This document shows, one piece after another, positions 1-9,066 of a DNA stretch of 64,000 bases. The DNA is from Ignavibacteriales bacterium (GTDB taxonomy: Bacteria; Bacteroidota; Ignavibacteria; Ignavibacteriales; Ignavibacteriaceae): positions 62,001-126,000 of the forward strand of contig CP054182.1 in the NCBI GenBank assembly GCA_015709675.1, given 5' to 3'. A program made the translations under genes and the position numbers. The notes below the pieces were generated by a model. That model saw nothing but the letters and a program-made list of their open reading frames with translations. It had not been told where the DNA came from and searched no databases. Each line of letters begins with the position of its first letter. Position 1 is the stretch's first letter.

Positions 1-263
1 ATGCTCTCAACTACAATAAAAAGTATGAGGAGTATATCGAAGCATTGCGGCTGAGGAATCTCGTAAAACCGGGAATAACCGGATGGGCTCAGATCCACGG
101 CCTCAGAGGTGATGTTGAAGATGAAGAAGAAAACAAAGCAAGAATCCAGAAACGTTTTGACTATGATGTCTGGTATGTGGAAAACTGGTCATTCGGACTT
201 GACCTTCAGATAATTTTTCTCACCTTTTGGGAGATTCTTAAAGGAAAGGCCCAAGGGGTTTAG
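1..263 (+). CDS. Polyprenyl-phosphate sugar transferase, C-terminal part (partial)
   Basis: This is the last ~87 codons of a bacterial sugar transferase (PF02397 type). Such enzymes load the first sugar phosphate of an exopolysaccharide or O-antigen repeat onto undecaprenyl phosphate at the inner membrane. The reading frame is open from base 3 and starts outside the window. The visible sequence has the family's terminal signature, [16 protein letters not shown], followed by an acidic segment and [20 protein letters not shown], the usual end of the family. A second, interrupted member lies at 44340-45044. The family call is solid; the specific sugar cannot be told. Confidence 0.9.
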   Translation, partial: ALNYNKKYEEYIEALRLRNLVKPGITGWAQIHGLRGDVEDEEENKARIQKRFDYDVWYVENWSFGLDLQIIFLTFWEILKGKAQGV

Positions 264-509
264 TTTATTGTTGAAATTTTAATAAACACACTCATCTGCT
301 CAATTTTAAGATAAAGCAAAATATGGCTGAGTATAACAGGGCTTAAACTCTGCATTTTCGCCGCGGCAGAATGTGTTTATTCAATTATCAAGTATGGCTT
401 AGAACAAAAGCCCCGGAAATTACCAGGGCCTTCTTTAATGAAAGATTAAGAATGAATAATGAATAATGAAGAAAAGAATAATTATTCATTCCGCCGCCGT
501 GGATCACAA
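264..509. other. Intergenic region between convergent genes, with two inverted repeats
   Basis: No gene is seen here. A 10-bp perfect inverted repeat (AATAAACACA at 281-290, TGTGTTTATT at 372-381) encloses about 80 nt. A short GC-rich hairpin lies at 410-430 (GCCCCGG / CCAGGGC, one mismatch). It is followed by TTCTTT on the plus strand and CTTTTG on the minus strand, so it could end transcription from either side. Low-complexity GAATAATGAATAATGA-type sequence follows at about 448-480. Confidence 0.4.
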
Positions 510-3500
510 TTATTTTAGAAGGGTCATTTTCCTGGTAATGCTCTGCCCCTTGCCATAGCTGAGTTTGTAGATATATACTCCGCTTGCGTGGTTGGTGCCG
601 TCAAAGGGAACAGTATATCTGCCTGCTGAGTAGCTGCCCGAAGCAAGTGTTGCGATCTCTTTGCCGAGGATGTCATATACTTTTAGTGTAACATCACTCT
701 GCTCAGGGAGGGCAAACTCTATCATTGTAACAGGGTTAAACGGATTCGGATAATTCTGTGTAAGTGAATAGTCCTTTATCGGTTCTGCTCCGTTATAATG
801 TATTCTCTTCAGACTGCCTTTTGCCTGCTCTTCAGCAGAGCGCACTCTGGTTATCAGAGAAGGAGTAAGTTCGGCTGATGTGAACGGTATCAGACGTAGC
901 CGGACAAGCCGTGAACCAATGCCCGCCGTGTTTACTTCATAACTGATATTGTCATATTTTGTCAGGTCGTTCTGGGTAAAGGTGATATTATCATACTCAC
1001 CCAATACCTCACCGCTGTTGCTGTCCTCGAGAACAAGTCGGAAGTTTACTTCGCCTGCTGCTCCTAATACTGCCGAGCAGGAACCAGTATCTACTGCACG
1101 GTACTGTACTGAGTACATAAAGCCGGACTGATTCTCAAGCATAAAGGGGTCACTCACCAGATACTGCTTCAATTCTTCAAGTCCGGTTAGCCGCATAGTA
1201 TCAGGTATTACCGGAAAGAAAACCGGTGCATTGTTAACTGATATATCTCCGAACGAAAACATAAACTGTGCGTTTCCTGAGTAGAGCACACCGGAACGGG
1301 CTGCTGTCATATTATTTAATTGCTCTTTCTGAAGGGTATTAACAAACTGGCTCTTTCCGAAATAATATGGCGTTGAGCCGGTGTGAAGGGCATACCCGAA
1401 CATATTAGAAAACAGCCCTGCGTTGTTCAGTTCGATGGCTGAACCTGTTGTATTCAGGGTGTATTCCGAATAGAAGTTTGTGTTTCGCATCAGTTTGTTC
1501 TGGTAGCCGGAACCGTTTTCCTGCGCCCAGGCGATGGCATAACCGGGAGTACCTTCAAGACGGTTTATGTTTGCGTGCACAACATTTGAGCCGTAAGACC
1601 AGGATGAGGGATTGTCTAACGCACGGAAAACAGTTTCGCGGTAGATAGTTTGGGTCTGGGTTCCTGAGGTGCTTCCCATTTTCCCCATCTCACCTTGTGC
1701 ATCATATAGGTAACCAATCCAGGCAACTCTGGGGATATCATCGCTGGTGATTGAGGTAATGGAGGGTTTATAGTTTTTGGTATAGCCGCATCCGTTTGAA
1801 ACATTCACCTGAGCGGGGAAGGTAAATCCGCTGCCATTCCACTGAATTTTCTGATAAAGAATATGGCTGATAGATTCTGACTCAAGCCCCTGCTGCCAGA
1901 CAAGGTGGATATTAGTGGGATCTCCGGACGGTTTTGTTGAAACCGCTGGGTTTACAGATTTTATAGTTGTACCGCTTATTAAATCATCATTACCATAATC
2001 AATACCTTCAAGGTAATAGACTATTGGCTGAGAAGTAGAAGTTACTCTGCCGGCATCATAGTATAAACCAGAATACTCGCCGGGGTCGTGTTCCATATTA
2101 TTGCGGTAAATAACAACAAACCTGCCCTCGCTAAAATCGGCTATCACCGGCTGAGTATCGAATGAAAAATCAACATATTCATTTTCGATGACCACTGCTG
2201 AATCTATAACCGCATCAGTATTCATATCATACATTTTCAGTTTTACTCTAAGACTCCCTGTACTGGTTTTTTCCTGATAGACAATAAGCAGATGACCATT
2301 GCAGAAATCAAGGGAAGGAGATTTTGCAATACCTGCGGAAACAGGGGCAGTATTATTTGCAAGAGTCCAAGAGCTGCCATTGTCGGTAGATTTTTCTAAC
2401 CATATATAACCCATACTTTCGTACACATTATAGTTATTTCCTGTATTGTACTGCCGGGCGAGGTGTCTTTGACCGGAGTTGGAATAGGCGGAGGAGGAGT
2501 TGGTTAGTTCTGTGCCTTTAAGAATTGCACTTACTGCAGCATCTGATTCCTTAAAAACAACTCCGGTCTCAAGTGCAGATGGATATTGTAAAACAGCTTT
2601 CAGGGGGTTAAAATCCCAGTATTGAAAATGAAATTTATGAGTTTTACCTGAATTGCTTAAATAAATATCCTGTGTTCGCAGAGCTTTAATAGAGTAGTAA
2701 GGTTTACTTGGATTACTTGGGTCAGGTGATTGATTCAAGAATACACCTTGATAAACATCTCCATTGTAAATTGTTGAAAAATCCGGATAAAAGGGAGATA
2801 ATCGGGATTTGAAAGGAGCATCCATTCCCCTGTTTCTCACACTACCGCCATATACGGGATCATCATAATCAATCAGCCATGGATCCTTAAATTCAACAGA
2901 ACCACCATTTGCAGTAGTTTGCTCGATTTGGTTTTTAATCGCAATGTCCGAATAAATCGCATTAAAGTTTGCTGTTAATGCATTGGTGGATGAGGTGATG
3001 ACAAACGGTTTGTGATTCAAAATATTGGATTTATCATTATTCCAATTGTTATACTTTTCATTTGAATAGATTGTTTGATCGCTAAGTATGGTTTGAACTG
3101 AACTTACAGGAAAGCTAAACTGTGTGCCAGGATTAATAAAAGGATATGTAGTAAAATTTGTACCTTCCCATTTCCGGACTTTTCCAACTTGCAGATTGTT
3201 GCTCAGTCTTTGATCAAGCATTACCAATTGTTGTGGAGGAATATATTCTATGCTCAACTTGAGGGAAGGATTGCTGATTTCCCAAGTCCGGGAGCCAACA
3301 TTTGAAGATTCTGGCCACCTTATTCCAAGGATGAATTTATCCTCTGGAAGTGCATTATGAACTGCCAAATTAATAGGTGCGGCAGAATTATTTGAATTGA
3401 AGTCCAGAGTATTGTTTGCCCCAATGAGAGAACCAATCTCATTTGCAGTTGTGTTCATAAAATCCCACATAGTATTCAGTTGAGTTTGGTCTGGGTTAAG

Positions 3501-3848
3501 GATATCGTATGTGATATTATAAAAAGATGCAGGAAATTGGTAAGAGTGACCATTAGGTGAGTAAGAAAAAAATAGTCTTACTTTAGTTATTACAGAGTTA
3601 TCAGGTATTTCATTATCTGAAATATCCCATTGATAAACAGCCCTATATTTAACGTTATTATCTTTCCCTACTGTAAATAAAGTATTTGATGGAGAAAGTC
3701 CTTCATCCTTAACATTCCCATTATCACTTCTAACCAACCACCTTCTGAAATTAGGATGAACTGGACCATAAAAGTTTTGAGCTATTGTGCTACCATCTAT
3801 AAATAATATAAGCAACAAAAAAATGTATATTTTCACTGAGTGTATCAT
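510..3848 (-). CDS. Large secreted protein with T9SS type A sorting domain
   Basis: A 1112-residue exported protein. It starts with a Sec signal peptide (hydrophobic IYIFLLLILFIDGSTIAQ, cleavage near residue 23). The C-terminal ~85 residues are a T9SS sorting domain: NYPNPFNPVTMIEFALP, then LKVYDILGKEIATL, then the terminal KMTLLK. Such proteins cross the outer membrane through the type IX system and are anchored on the surface or released. The N-terminal ~200 residues resemble a beta-sandwich of the DNRLRE kind (weak). The middle (residues ~430-800) has repeated beta-rich segments with terms like IHLVWQQG and PRVAWIGYLYD, suggesting a sialidase/BNR-like propeller (inference). No catalytic motif was recognised. 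It lacks the palindromic insert and the downstream small gene seen with later cargo genes. Confidence 0.85.
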   Translation of the reverse strand: MIHSVKIYIFLLLILFIDGSTIAQNFYGPVHPNFRRWLVRSDNGNVKDEGLSPSNTLFTVGKDNNVKYRAVYQWDISDNEIPDNSVITKVRLFFSYSPNGHSYQFPASFYNITYDILNPDQTQLNTMWDFMNTTANEIGSLIGANNTLDFNSNNSAAPINLAVHNALPEDKFILGIRWPESSNVGSRTWEISNPSLKLSIEYIPPQQLVMLDQRLSNNLQVGKVRKWEGTNFTTYPFINPGTQFSFPVSSVQTILSDQTIYSNEKYNNWNNDKSNILNHKPFVITSSTNALTANFNAIYSDIAIKNQIEQTTANGGSVEFKDPWLIDYDDPVYGGSVRNRGMDAPFKSRLSPFYPDFSTIYNGDVYQGVFLNQSPDPSNPSKPYYSIKALRTQDIYLSNSGKTHKFHFQYWDFNPLKAVLQYPSALETGVVFKESDAAVSAILKGTELTNSSSAYSNSGQRHLARQYNTGNNYNVYESMGYIWLEKSTDNGSSWTLANNTAPVSAGIAKSPSLDFCNGHLLIVYQEKTSTGSLRVKLKMYDMNTDAVIDSAVVIENEYVDFSFDTQPVIADFSEGRFVVIYRNNMEHDPGEYSGLYYDAGRVTSTSQPIVYYLEGIDYGNDDLISGTTIKSVNPAVSTKPSGDPTNIHLVWQQGLESESISHILYQKIQWNGSGFTFPAQVNVSNGCGYTKNYKPSITSITSDDIPRVAWIGYLYDAQGEMGKMGSTSGTQTQTIYRETVFRALDNPSSWSYGSNVVHANINRLEGTPGYAIAWAQENGSGYQNKLMRNTNFYSEYTLNTTGSAIELNNAGLFSNMFGYALHTGSTPYYFGKSQFVNTLQKEQLNNMTAARSGVLYSGNAQFMFSFGDISVNNAPVFFPVIPDTMRLTGLEELKQYLVSDPFMLENQSGFMYSVQYRAVDTGSCSAVLGAAGEVNFRLVLEDSNSGEVLGEYDNITFTQNDLTKYDNISYEVNTAGIGSRLVRLRLIPFTSAELTPSLITRVRSAEEQAKGSLKRIHYNGAEPIKDYSLTQNYPNPFNPVTMIEFALPEQSDVTLKVYDILGKEIATLASGSYSAGRYTVPFDGTNHASGVYIYKLSYGKGQSITRKMTLLK

Positions 3849-4006
3849 AATTATTCTCCTATTTTTTGTATTTTGAAATTAATGCGGAGTAAAAAAAGTA
3901 GATTTTCAAAGCCATTCCTAATGCTTTTATTCATGAACTATCAATACTATATACAAGATTGTTAGACATTTACCTACTCGTAGAAGTATTTAATTATTTC
4001 TTAGTT

Positions 4007-5377
4007 TTATCTTTTTCCGACAGTTATAATTGCTTTCGACATATGAGTGCCCACTGTAACCACCAAATCATTTTTTATAGTCACCGAATAATAGGATCCA
4101 TTAAATAAACCGGTTTGGTTGATATAACTTTGCCATCTCATTCCATTGAAATGAAGAACCTCACCATAAGCGCCAACGATAATTACATCATTGAGATCAT
4201 TTCCTCTTATTTTGTTTGTATGGTAAGTAGTGATACTCGTCAGATTACTATTCCAAACAGAATCGTCAAGTTTTTGCTTGTAATAAATACCTGACCCAAT
4301 TACGTAGTGCTTGGGTATTGCTTTAAACCATACGCCACTTAGAGGCCAGTTTGCCCCATCACTATTTAATTGAATCGCTTGATTTCCATTTTTTATTTCC
4401 AAAATGGCTCTATCTTGTTGCCAACCATGTAATATGTTACCACCAACAGCCAAAATTTCCCACTCCTGGGTTGTCTTATTAAAATCCCCCCATATATCAT
4501 TTATGTTTAAAGTAGTCCCGCTCTCAATCTTCCTCCAGCCAGTCCCGTTGTAATTTGCTATGTTGCCTCCGTTGCCTACCACATATAAATCACTGCTTGA
4601 ACTGCCCCACATTTTATTGATTGATCCGGATAATAATGGTCTAATACCACAATCTGCTCTATTAATTTTCCCATTAAACCAACCAATACTACCTCCGCTT
4701 GTTATTGCTATGTTACTATCAGAAAATGCGAAGATTGCTTTCAATGGAGAATAGTCAACTGGATTACAACTACTTCCCGTATAAATTTTTTTCAATTCCC
4801 AATTTGTCCCATCCCAATGAACTGCATTATAAGCATTTGGGTCAGGATTCCCCAGCGAGTCTTTCATATAAATTTCACCCACTGCCCAAATATTATTTTC
4901 ATCTATTATAGCAACATCGTAAAGGGTACTGCTACTGTGTTCGCCGAAAGTAAAGGTCTGCCAAGTAAAACTATGACTGGTGGTATCCATAGTTCTCACC
5001 TGAACAGTATTGCTTATTTTATCATCCTTCCCCTCGTAGCGGATGATTGCACGGAATGAATAATTGGCGGAGGGTTCTAGGTCTTCAAATACCAAGAGGG
5101 TGTCACGGTTGAGTGAGAGAATCCGGTGGTAGTCTTTGCCATCTTTCTGGATTGCCACCTTTGCCGGTTGGGTAAGATTGTTGAATTTTAGCTCAAGCCA
5201 TACCTCGGTGCAGGAGGCATCAAGTGCTTCAAGGGTAATTTCAGTCTGCCCATACGGGCTGGCGGGTTCTGAGCAGGAGGTAGCGGTGAGGGCAATAAGT
5301 GAGAGTGCTGCCAATACGAGTATGTTGAAAAATATTCTCACAAATTTCAAATATTGTTCTTTAGTTAAACTGTTCAT
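4007..5377 (-). CDS. Propeller-like lipoprotein, paralogue 1
   Basis: A 456-residue putative lipoprotein. The N-terminus has a hydrophobic segment ending in a lipobox-like ALTATSC, so Cys35 would be lipidated. Next comes a short fn3-like domain with the family tag TEITLEALDASCTEVWLELKF, then repeats of the form NNIWAVGEI...NAVHWDGTNWELKKI and SSDLYVVGNGGNIANYNGTGWRKI, which look like beta-propeller blades. Function is unknown; surface sensing or adhesion is only a guess. It is 10 bp downstream of paralogue 2 in the same direction, so the two are probably co-transcribed. The first ~60 residues match paralogue 2 closely, which points to recent duplication or gene conversion. Confidence 0.75.
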   Translation of the reverse strand: MNSLTKEQYLKFVRIFFNILVLAALSLIALTATSCSEPASPYGQTEITLEALDASCTEVWLELKFNNLTQPAKVAIQKDGKDYHRILSLNRDTLLVFEDLEPSANYSFRAIIRYEGKDDKISNTVQVRTMDTTSHSFTWQTFTFGEHSSSTLYDVAIIDENNIWAVGEIYMKDSLGNPDPNAYNAVHWDGTNWELKKIYTGSSCNPVDYSPLKAIFAFSDSNIAITSGGSIGWFNGKINRADCGIRPLLSGSINKMWGSSSSDLYVVGNGGNIANYNGTGWRKIESGTTLNINDIWGDFNKTTQEWEILAVGGNILHGWQQDRAILEIKNGNQAIQLNSDGANWPLSGVWFKAIPKHYVIGSGIYYKQKLDDSVWNSNLTSITTYHTNKIRGNDLNDVIIVGAYGEVLHFNGMRWQSYINQTGLFNGSYYSVTIKNDLVVTVGTHMSKAIITVGKR

Positions 5378-5387
5378 ACTCTGCTCC

Positions 5388-6734
5388 TTACCTTCGCCCT
5401 ATTGCGATGTATGCTTTTCTGTTGTTATAGCCAACTGCCACTATTGTGTTTTTGTAAATTTTACACTTGTAAAAACTGCCATTTTGAAATCCCATTTCAT
5501 CAATGAAGTTTTTCCATTTTAAACCATTAAAGTGAACTATTTCTGTAAATGATCCGCTCACTACTACATCATTAAAGTCTTGAGCATCCACAGATTCGCT
5601 GTAATATCTTGCAATTGAGCCAGTTGGAAACTTTATCCAGGGCTCTTTTTGATTAAAAATATCCGATTTGGTAAATATTCCATCACCTACCACATAATAT
5701 TTTAATCCATTTATACTCGCAATATCATCTGCCCCGGATCTTAAGCCGCCAATACTAAGTTCGGCTACCTTATCCTGCTCACTTACATGATAAATTTTCG
5801 GGCTAACTGTCTGAAAAGCTAATGATGCAATCCCGAAGATATCTGTACGCTTATATCGTAAATTGTTGACAATTGTCATATCCTGAATCTTCAGATCGGT
5901 ATCTCTGGTAAGATCTCGCCATACTTTACCTTCCCTTTTAAGCAATGTACCTCTGCTTCCATGCACATATAAACTGCTATCATTTTTTATGGCTATCCCC
6001 ATTATTACTCCTACCAACATATTTGCGGCACCACAATCTACACTGATTCCATTATCACTAAATGTACCTATAAAATTACCGTTAGTAAAATATATTTTGT
6101 GTTCTGTATTGGCAGTACCTGCCACTAAAGGTGGTAAACGAACTGTTGAGCAATCCGTTGGAATCTCAAACTTTTTCAGTTCCCATTCTTGCCCATTCCA
6201 GTGAACGGCGTTAAAGAGATTGTACGAATAAACTGAAGAGTCCTCAAATTTAATTTCTCCAAATGCCCAAATGTTATCCTCGTCAATTATTTCAACATCA
6301 TGGAAAGTACTACTGCCTACCTCCCCGAAGGACCAGGTTTGCCAGGTAAAGTTCTGGCTGGTTTCTTTTAGTGTTGTTATCTGAGCTTGGTTGGATCCTT
6401 TGACTGATTCATCTTTTTCGTTGAGAATAAATGTCTGAAAGGATAATGACTGTTCTGGTTGGAAGCCACTTAGCAAAAGAAGAGTGTCGTTTTTTGCCTT
6501 TATGATTGTTTTGATTTTAACACCATTTTGCCGAATTTCAACATTTGCCGGTTCGGTAAGGTTGCTGAACTTAAGATCAAGCCATACCTCGGTGCAGGAG
6601 GCATCGAGTGCTTCAAGGGTGATTTCGGTCTGCCCAAACGGGCTGGCTGGTTCTGAACAGGAGTAAGAACTTAGGGTAATAAGCCCCAGTGCCGCCCACA
6701 TATACAAGGATTTCATAACATTATAAAACTTCAT
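5388..6734 (-). CDS. Propeller-like lipoprotein, paralogue 2
   Basis: A 448-residue paralogue of the neighbouring lipoproteins. The lipobox region reads LITLSSYSC, followed by SEPASPFGQTEITLEALD and DASCTEVWLDLKFSNLTEPANVEI, almost the same as paralogue 1. The body again has NNIWAFGEIKFEDS, FNAVHWNGQEWELKKF and EIVHFNGLKWKNFI, consistent with propeller blades. It differs from paralogue 1 mainly in the loops, while the N-terminus is nearly unchanged. The start chosen is the first ATG; a later Met at residue 7 is possible. No enzyme motif is visible. It probably forms a unit with the 36-residue peptide gene upstream and paralogue 1 downstream. Confidence 0.75.
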   Translation of the reverse strand: MKFYNVMKSLYMWAALGLITLSSYSCSEPASPFGQTEITLEALDASCTEVWLDLKFSNLTEPANVEIRQNGVKIKTIIKAKNDTLLLLSGFQPEQSLSFQTFILNEKDESVKGSNQAQITTLKETSQNFTWQTWSFGEVGSSTFHDVEIIDEDNIWAFGEIKFEDSSVYSYNLFNAVHWNGQEWELKKFEIPTDCSTVRLPPLVAGTANTEHKIYFTNGNFIGTFSDNGISVDCGAANMLVGVIMGIAIKNDSSLYVHGSRGTLLKREGKVWRDLTRDTDLKIQDMTIVNNLRYKRTDIFGIASLAFQTVSPKIYHVSEQDKVAELSIGGLRSGADDIASINGLKYYVVGDGIFTKSDIFNQKEPWIKFPTGSIARYYSESVDAQDFNDVVVSGSFTEIVHFNGLKWKNFIDEMGFQNGSFYKCKIYKNTIVAVGYNNRKAYIAIGRR

Positions 6735-6748
6735 ATTAAAACCAATAA

Positions 6749-6859
6749 TTAAATATCAGTATCTTCCAGATACCGGGTATCAATGGTACATACTGAATCC
6801 TGTGCAATAACAGCAAAGTTAAGCGCTGTTAATACAAAGAATAACTTAAACATTTTCAT
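6749..6859 (-). CDS. 36-residue putative exported peptide
   Basis: A short open frame between two lipoprotein genes. It encodes a typical signal sequence (MKMFKLFFVLTALNFAVIAQ) followed by only sixteen residues, DSVCTIDTRYLEDTDI, and a TAA stop. The start has a strong ribosome binding site: AGGAG sits 5 bases before the ATG on the coding strand. The mature peptide would be acidic with one Cys. It may be a genuine small secreted peptide or the leftover front end of a larger gene. Its stop lies 14 bp before the start of paralogue 2 and its start 44 bp after the end of paralogue 3. Sequence alone cannot settle whether it is used. Confidence 0.45.
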   Translation of the reverse strand: MKMFKLFFVLTALNFAVIAQDSVCTIDTRYLEDTDI

Positions 6860-6903
6860 GTTTTCTCCTGTTTTTTTGTTGGTAAATATCAGATAGCACC
6901 CTG

Positions 6904-8238
6904 CTACCTGATTTTCTTTCCAATTGTAATTCTTGCCTTTGATAACAACGGAGAAGATAAATCTTCCCCTCCGATAGCAACAACGTTACCGTTAACATTT
7001 ACGCATCTATAAAAAGTTGCGCTGTTTCTTATCGAAGATATCTCCTGATAATTTATTCCATTATAATGCCCAACTGTACCGCCCTCTCCGGCTACCCATA
7101 TATTATTATGACCAGTGCCTGACATATCATAAGTATATCTGGTAAATCTTGAATTAGTTTGTTTTAAATAGAATGAATCCCGCAATACTTCTAATCGGTA
7201 AATCCAGCCATCACTTCTTATGTATATGCCATATTTACTATATTGATTAATTTTTAATAATTCTCCCACATATTCTCCGTTATGTGGTGTAAACCATGAA
7301 CCCTCAAATATTTTTTTGGTAACATTATCTTTTAGTTCTAAGAGGCATGAATAGCCAGTTTCTTCCTTGTTACCTATTATATAATACTTCCCCTCATAAT
7401 AAGTTATACTTGTCAAATCCAAATTTGTTTGTGACTCCAGTTTTGTCCAGCTTGACCCGTTGTAGTGAGCGAGATTTCCGTTCTCACCAATTACCACAAT
7501 ATTTTTGGGGTCAGGCCCTGCTATATCCATGATTAATGATGGGAAACTTATATTTAGGGGTATTGAATAAAATGAATCTTGTTCCATATATAGTAAATTT
7601 CCGTACCATATATTTTCAGAGGAGAAAACTTTAATTGAGCTTATGAGGGTTACAAATGATGAAGATTGTGTATAGTATTTTGTTTGCAATAAATTCCAAC
7701 TCTGACCATCCCAATGTGCCATATTATAACATGTAAAATCGTTATTACCAAAATTGTCCTTCAGATATATATCTCCAACCGCCCAGATATTATTTTCATC
7801 AATCACGGCTATATCCCTGATTATACTGTGGCTATGCTCTCCAAAAACAAAAGTTTGCCATACGTAATCACTCGAAGTGGTGTCAAGAGTTCTCACTTCA
7901 CTCATAAAATCGTATTTTTTTCCTTTCTGGTCTGTTACCGCTGCATTATAGAGATACACCCTATTGGGTTCAAGCCCAGCGTCAAAAAATACTGTATCTG
8001 CTGGGAAAATGGTGTTTCTGTAAATAATACTGTCATTTCTGCTTAGGGTAACTGAGGTAACCGGTTCTTCAGTTGAAAACTGCAACCGGAGCCAGACTTC
8101 GGTACAGGAAGCATCTTCAGGGGTTATAACCACAGTTGGGGGAGAAAGTTTTTGCGGCTCGGTCGGCTTTTGGCACCCCAAAAAAGAAAGAAAAATCACG
8201 GCTGCTAAATAATACCAGAAACTATTAATTGGTAACAT
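6904..8238 (-). CDS. Propeller-like lipoprotein, paralogue 3 (divergent)
   Basis: A 444-residue member of the same family, more diverged than the other two. The lipobox is FLSFLGC (Cys22), followed by a different linker (QKPTEPQKLSPPTVVI) and then the shared DASCTEVWLRLQF. The body has the blade-like NNIWAVGDIYLKDNFGNNDF and YNMAHWDGQSWNLLQ, and ends in ARITIGKKIR, matching the ends of the paralogues (ITVGKR, IAIGRR). Its start codon overlaps the last 14 bases of the truncated gene upstream, so translation may be coupled. Function is unknown. Confidence 0.7.
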   Translation of the reverse strand: MLPINSFWYYLAAVIFLSFLGCQKPTEPQKLSPPTVVITPEDASCTEVWLRLQFSTEEPVTSVTLSRNDSIIYRNTIFPADTVFFDAGLEPNRVYLYNAAVTDQKGKKYDFMSEVRTLDTTSSDYVWQTFVFGEHSHSIIRDIAVIDENNIWAVGDIYLKDNFGNNDFTCYNMAHWDGQSWNLLQTKYYTQSSSFVTLISSIKVFSSENIWYGNLLYMEQDSFYSIPLNISFPSLIMDIAGPDPKNIVVIGENGNLAHYNGSSWTKLESQTNLDLTSITYYEGKYYIIGNKEETGYSCLLELKDNVTKKIFEGSWFTPHNGEYVGELLKINQYSKYGIYIRSDGWIYRLEVLRDSFYLKQTNSRFTRYTYDMSGTGHNNIWVAGEGGTVGHYNGINYQEISSIRNSATFYRCVNVNGNVVAIGGEDLSSPLLSKARITIGKKIR

Positions 8239-8422
8239 ATAGGGTAACTTTCTGTTGGGAACTAAAATTTGGCAGAGCTTTGATTGGAGTAACCTGTGCG
8301 GTCAAAGTAATATCGGTCTGCCCAAACGGGCTGGCGGGTTCTGAGCAGGAGTATGTGGAGAGGGCAAAAAGCGAGAGTGCTGCCAAAAGTTGCAGTTTGT
8401 GAAGTAGTATTTTGGCGGTCAT
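8225..8422 (-). pseudogene. Truncated lipoprotein paralogue (N-terminal remnant)
   Basis: A 65-residue frame with the same start as the lipoprotein family: hydrophobic leader, lipobox FALSTYSC, then SEPASPFGQTDITLTAQ. After that the similarity stops abruptly. The conserved DASCTEVWL block is missing and an unrelated tail (VTPIKALPNFSSQQKVTLYVTN) runs into a stop inside the start of paralogue 3. The simplest reading is a deletion or recombination that left the N-terminus of a fourth copy. It could still produce a short lipopeptide and couple translation into paralogue 3. Confidence 0.6.
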
Positions 8423-8895
8423 CTCCGCCTCCCTTATGTTATTGGTAATTTGTTTCCCGGACAGTAATTACCATTTTCTTCCCGCACCTGTTTCTCCTGG
8501 TACGGGCACAAAAACTGTTATTACATCAAACTTTCAGAAATTTTAAGATGGCAATGCATGAAAACCATGTTTTCCCATAAAACCCAAACCCTTTGCTTCC
8601 CAAATGTTCTCTCACCCGGGGAGTCGGTTAATTTCTTTAAGGTCTCACGTAAAAATAATAAAAAAAAGATATGCGACGCAAGAGAAAAATGATTTTTTTT
8701 CTAAAAACATTCATTTTCACCAAAATGTTTGTAATTTGACTCAGAAACAACGATTCCCTTAATAGAATTATGAACTGATTGATATATATTTTGCAGAGCT
8801 TTTGCAATAGCCGCTACTGATATATATAAGAATACAAACCACCGCTGCGATTGCAGCGTCTTAAACCAGCCACGATCAACAACGGGGTCAGGTAA

Positions 8896-8956
8896 AGACG
8901 ATGCAATGACTAAGCAGGATTAACATAAACTCGGATTTCATGTGATTGCATCGTCT
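8896..8956. repeat. Palindromic repeat family, long-loop copy
   Basis: A perfect 12-bp inverted repeat: AGACGATGCAAT at 8896-8907 and ATTGCATCGTCT at 8945-8956, separated by 37 bases. The arms match the GACGATGCA core of the copies within genes at 36.7, 45.9, 53.8 and 61.0 kb. Here it is intergenic, showing that the element is not just part of the T9SS coding sequence. Confidence 0.65.
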
Positions 8957-9007
8957 CAACGTATATCTGTGTTTTACACCTCAACAGATTTCACTTTACT
9001 TGCCGGA

Positions 9008-9025
9008 GACGATGCGTGCATCGTC
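9008..9025. repeat. Palindromic repeat family, compact copy
   Basis: GACGATGC and GCATCGTC (8-bp arms) with a two-base centre GT. Same core as the long-loop copy 50 bases away and as the copies within T9SS genes. Confidence 0.65.
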
Positions 9026-9066
9026 GCTGCTAATATATAAGCGTCTTTGCGCGGGATGCGGCCGGG

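Larger units (their letters stand above)
8423..9066. other. Intergenic region with dispersed palindromic repeats
   Basis: No gene is seen in these 644 bases. It is upstream of the lipoprotein array and downstream of the O-antigen ligase gene, so it should hold the array's promoter, which I cannot pin down. It is AT-rich between 8640 and 8860 with A- and T-runs. From 8840 to 9026 it has three hairpin-forming elements, two of which belong to the GACGATGC...GCATCGTC family found inside T9SS genes elsewhere in the window. Confidence 0.5.
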
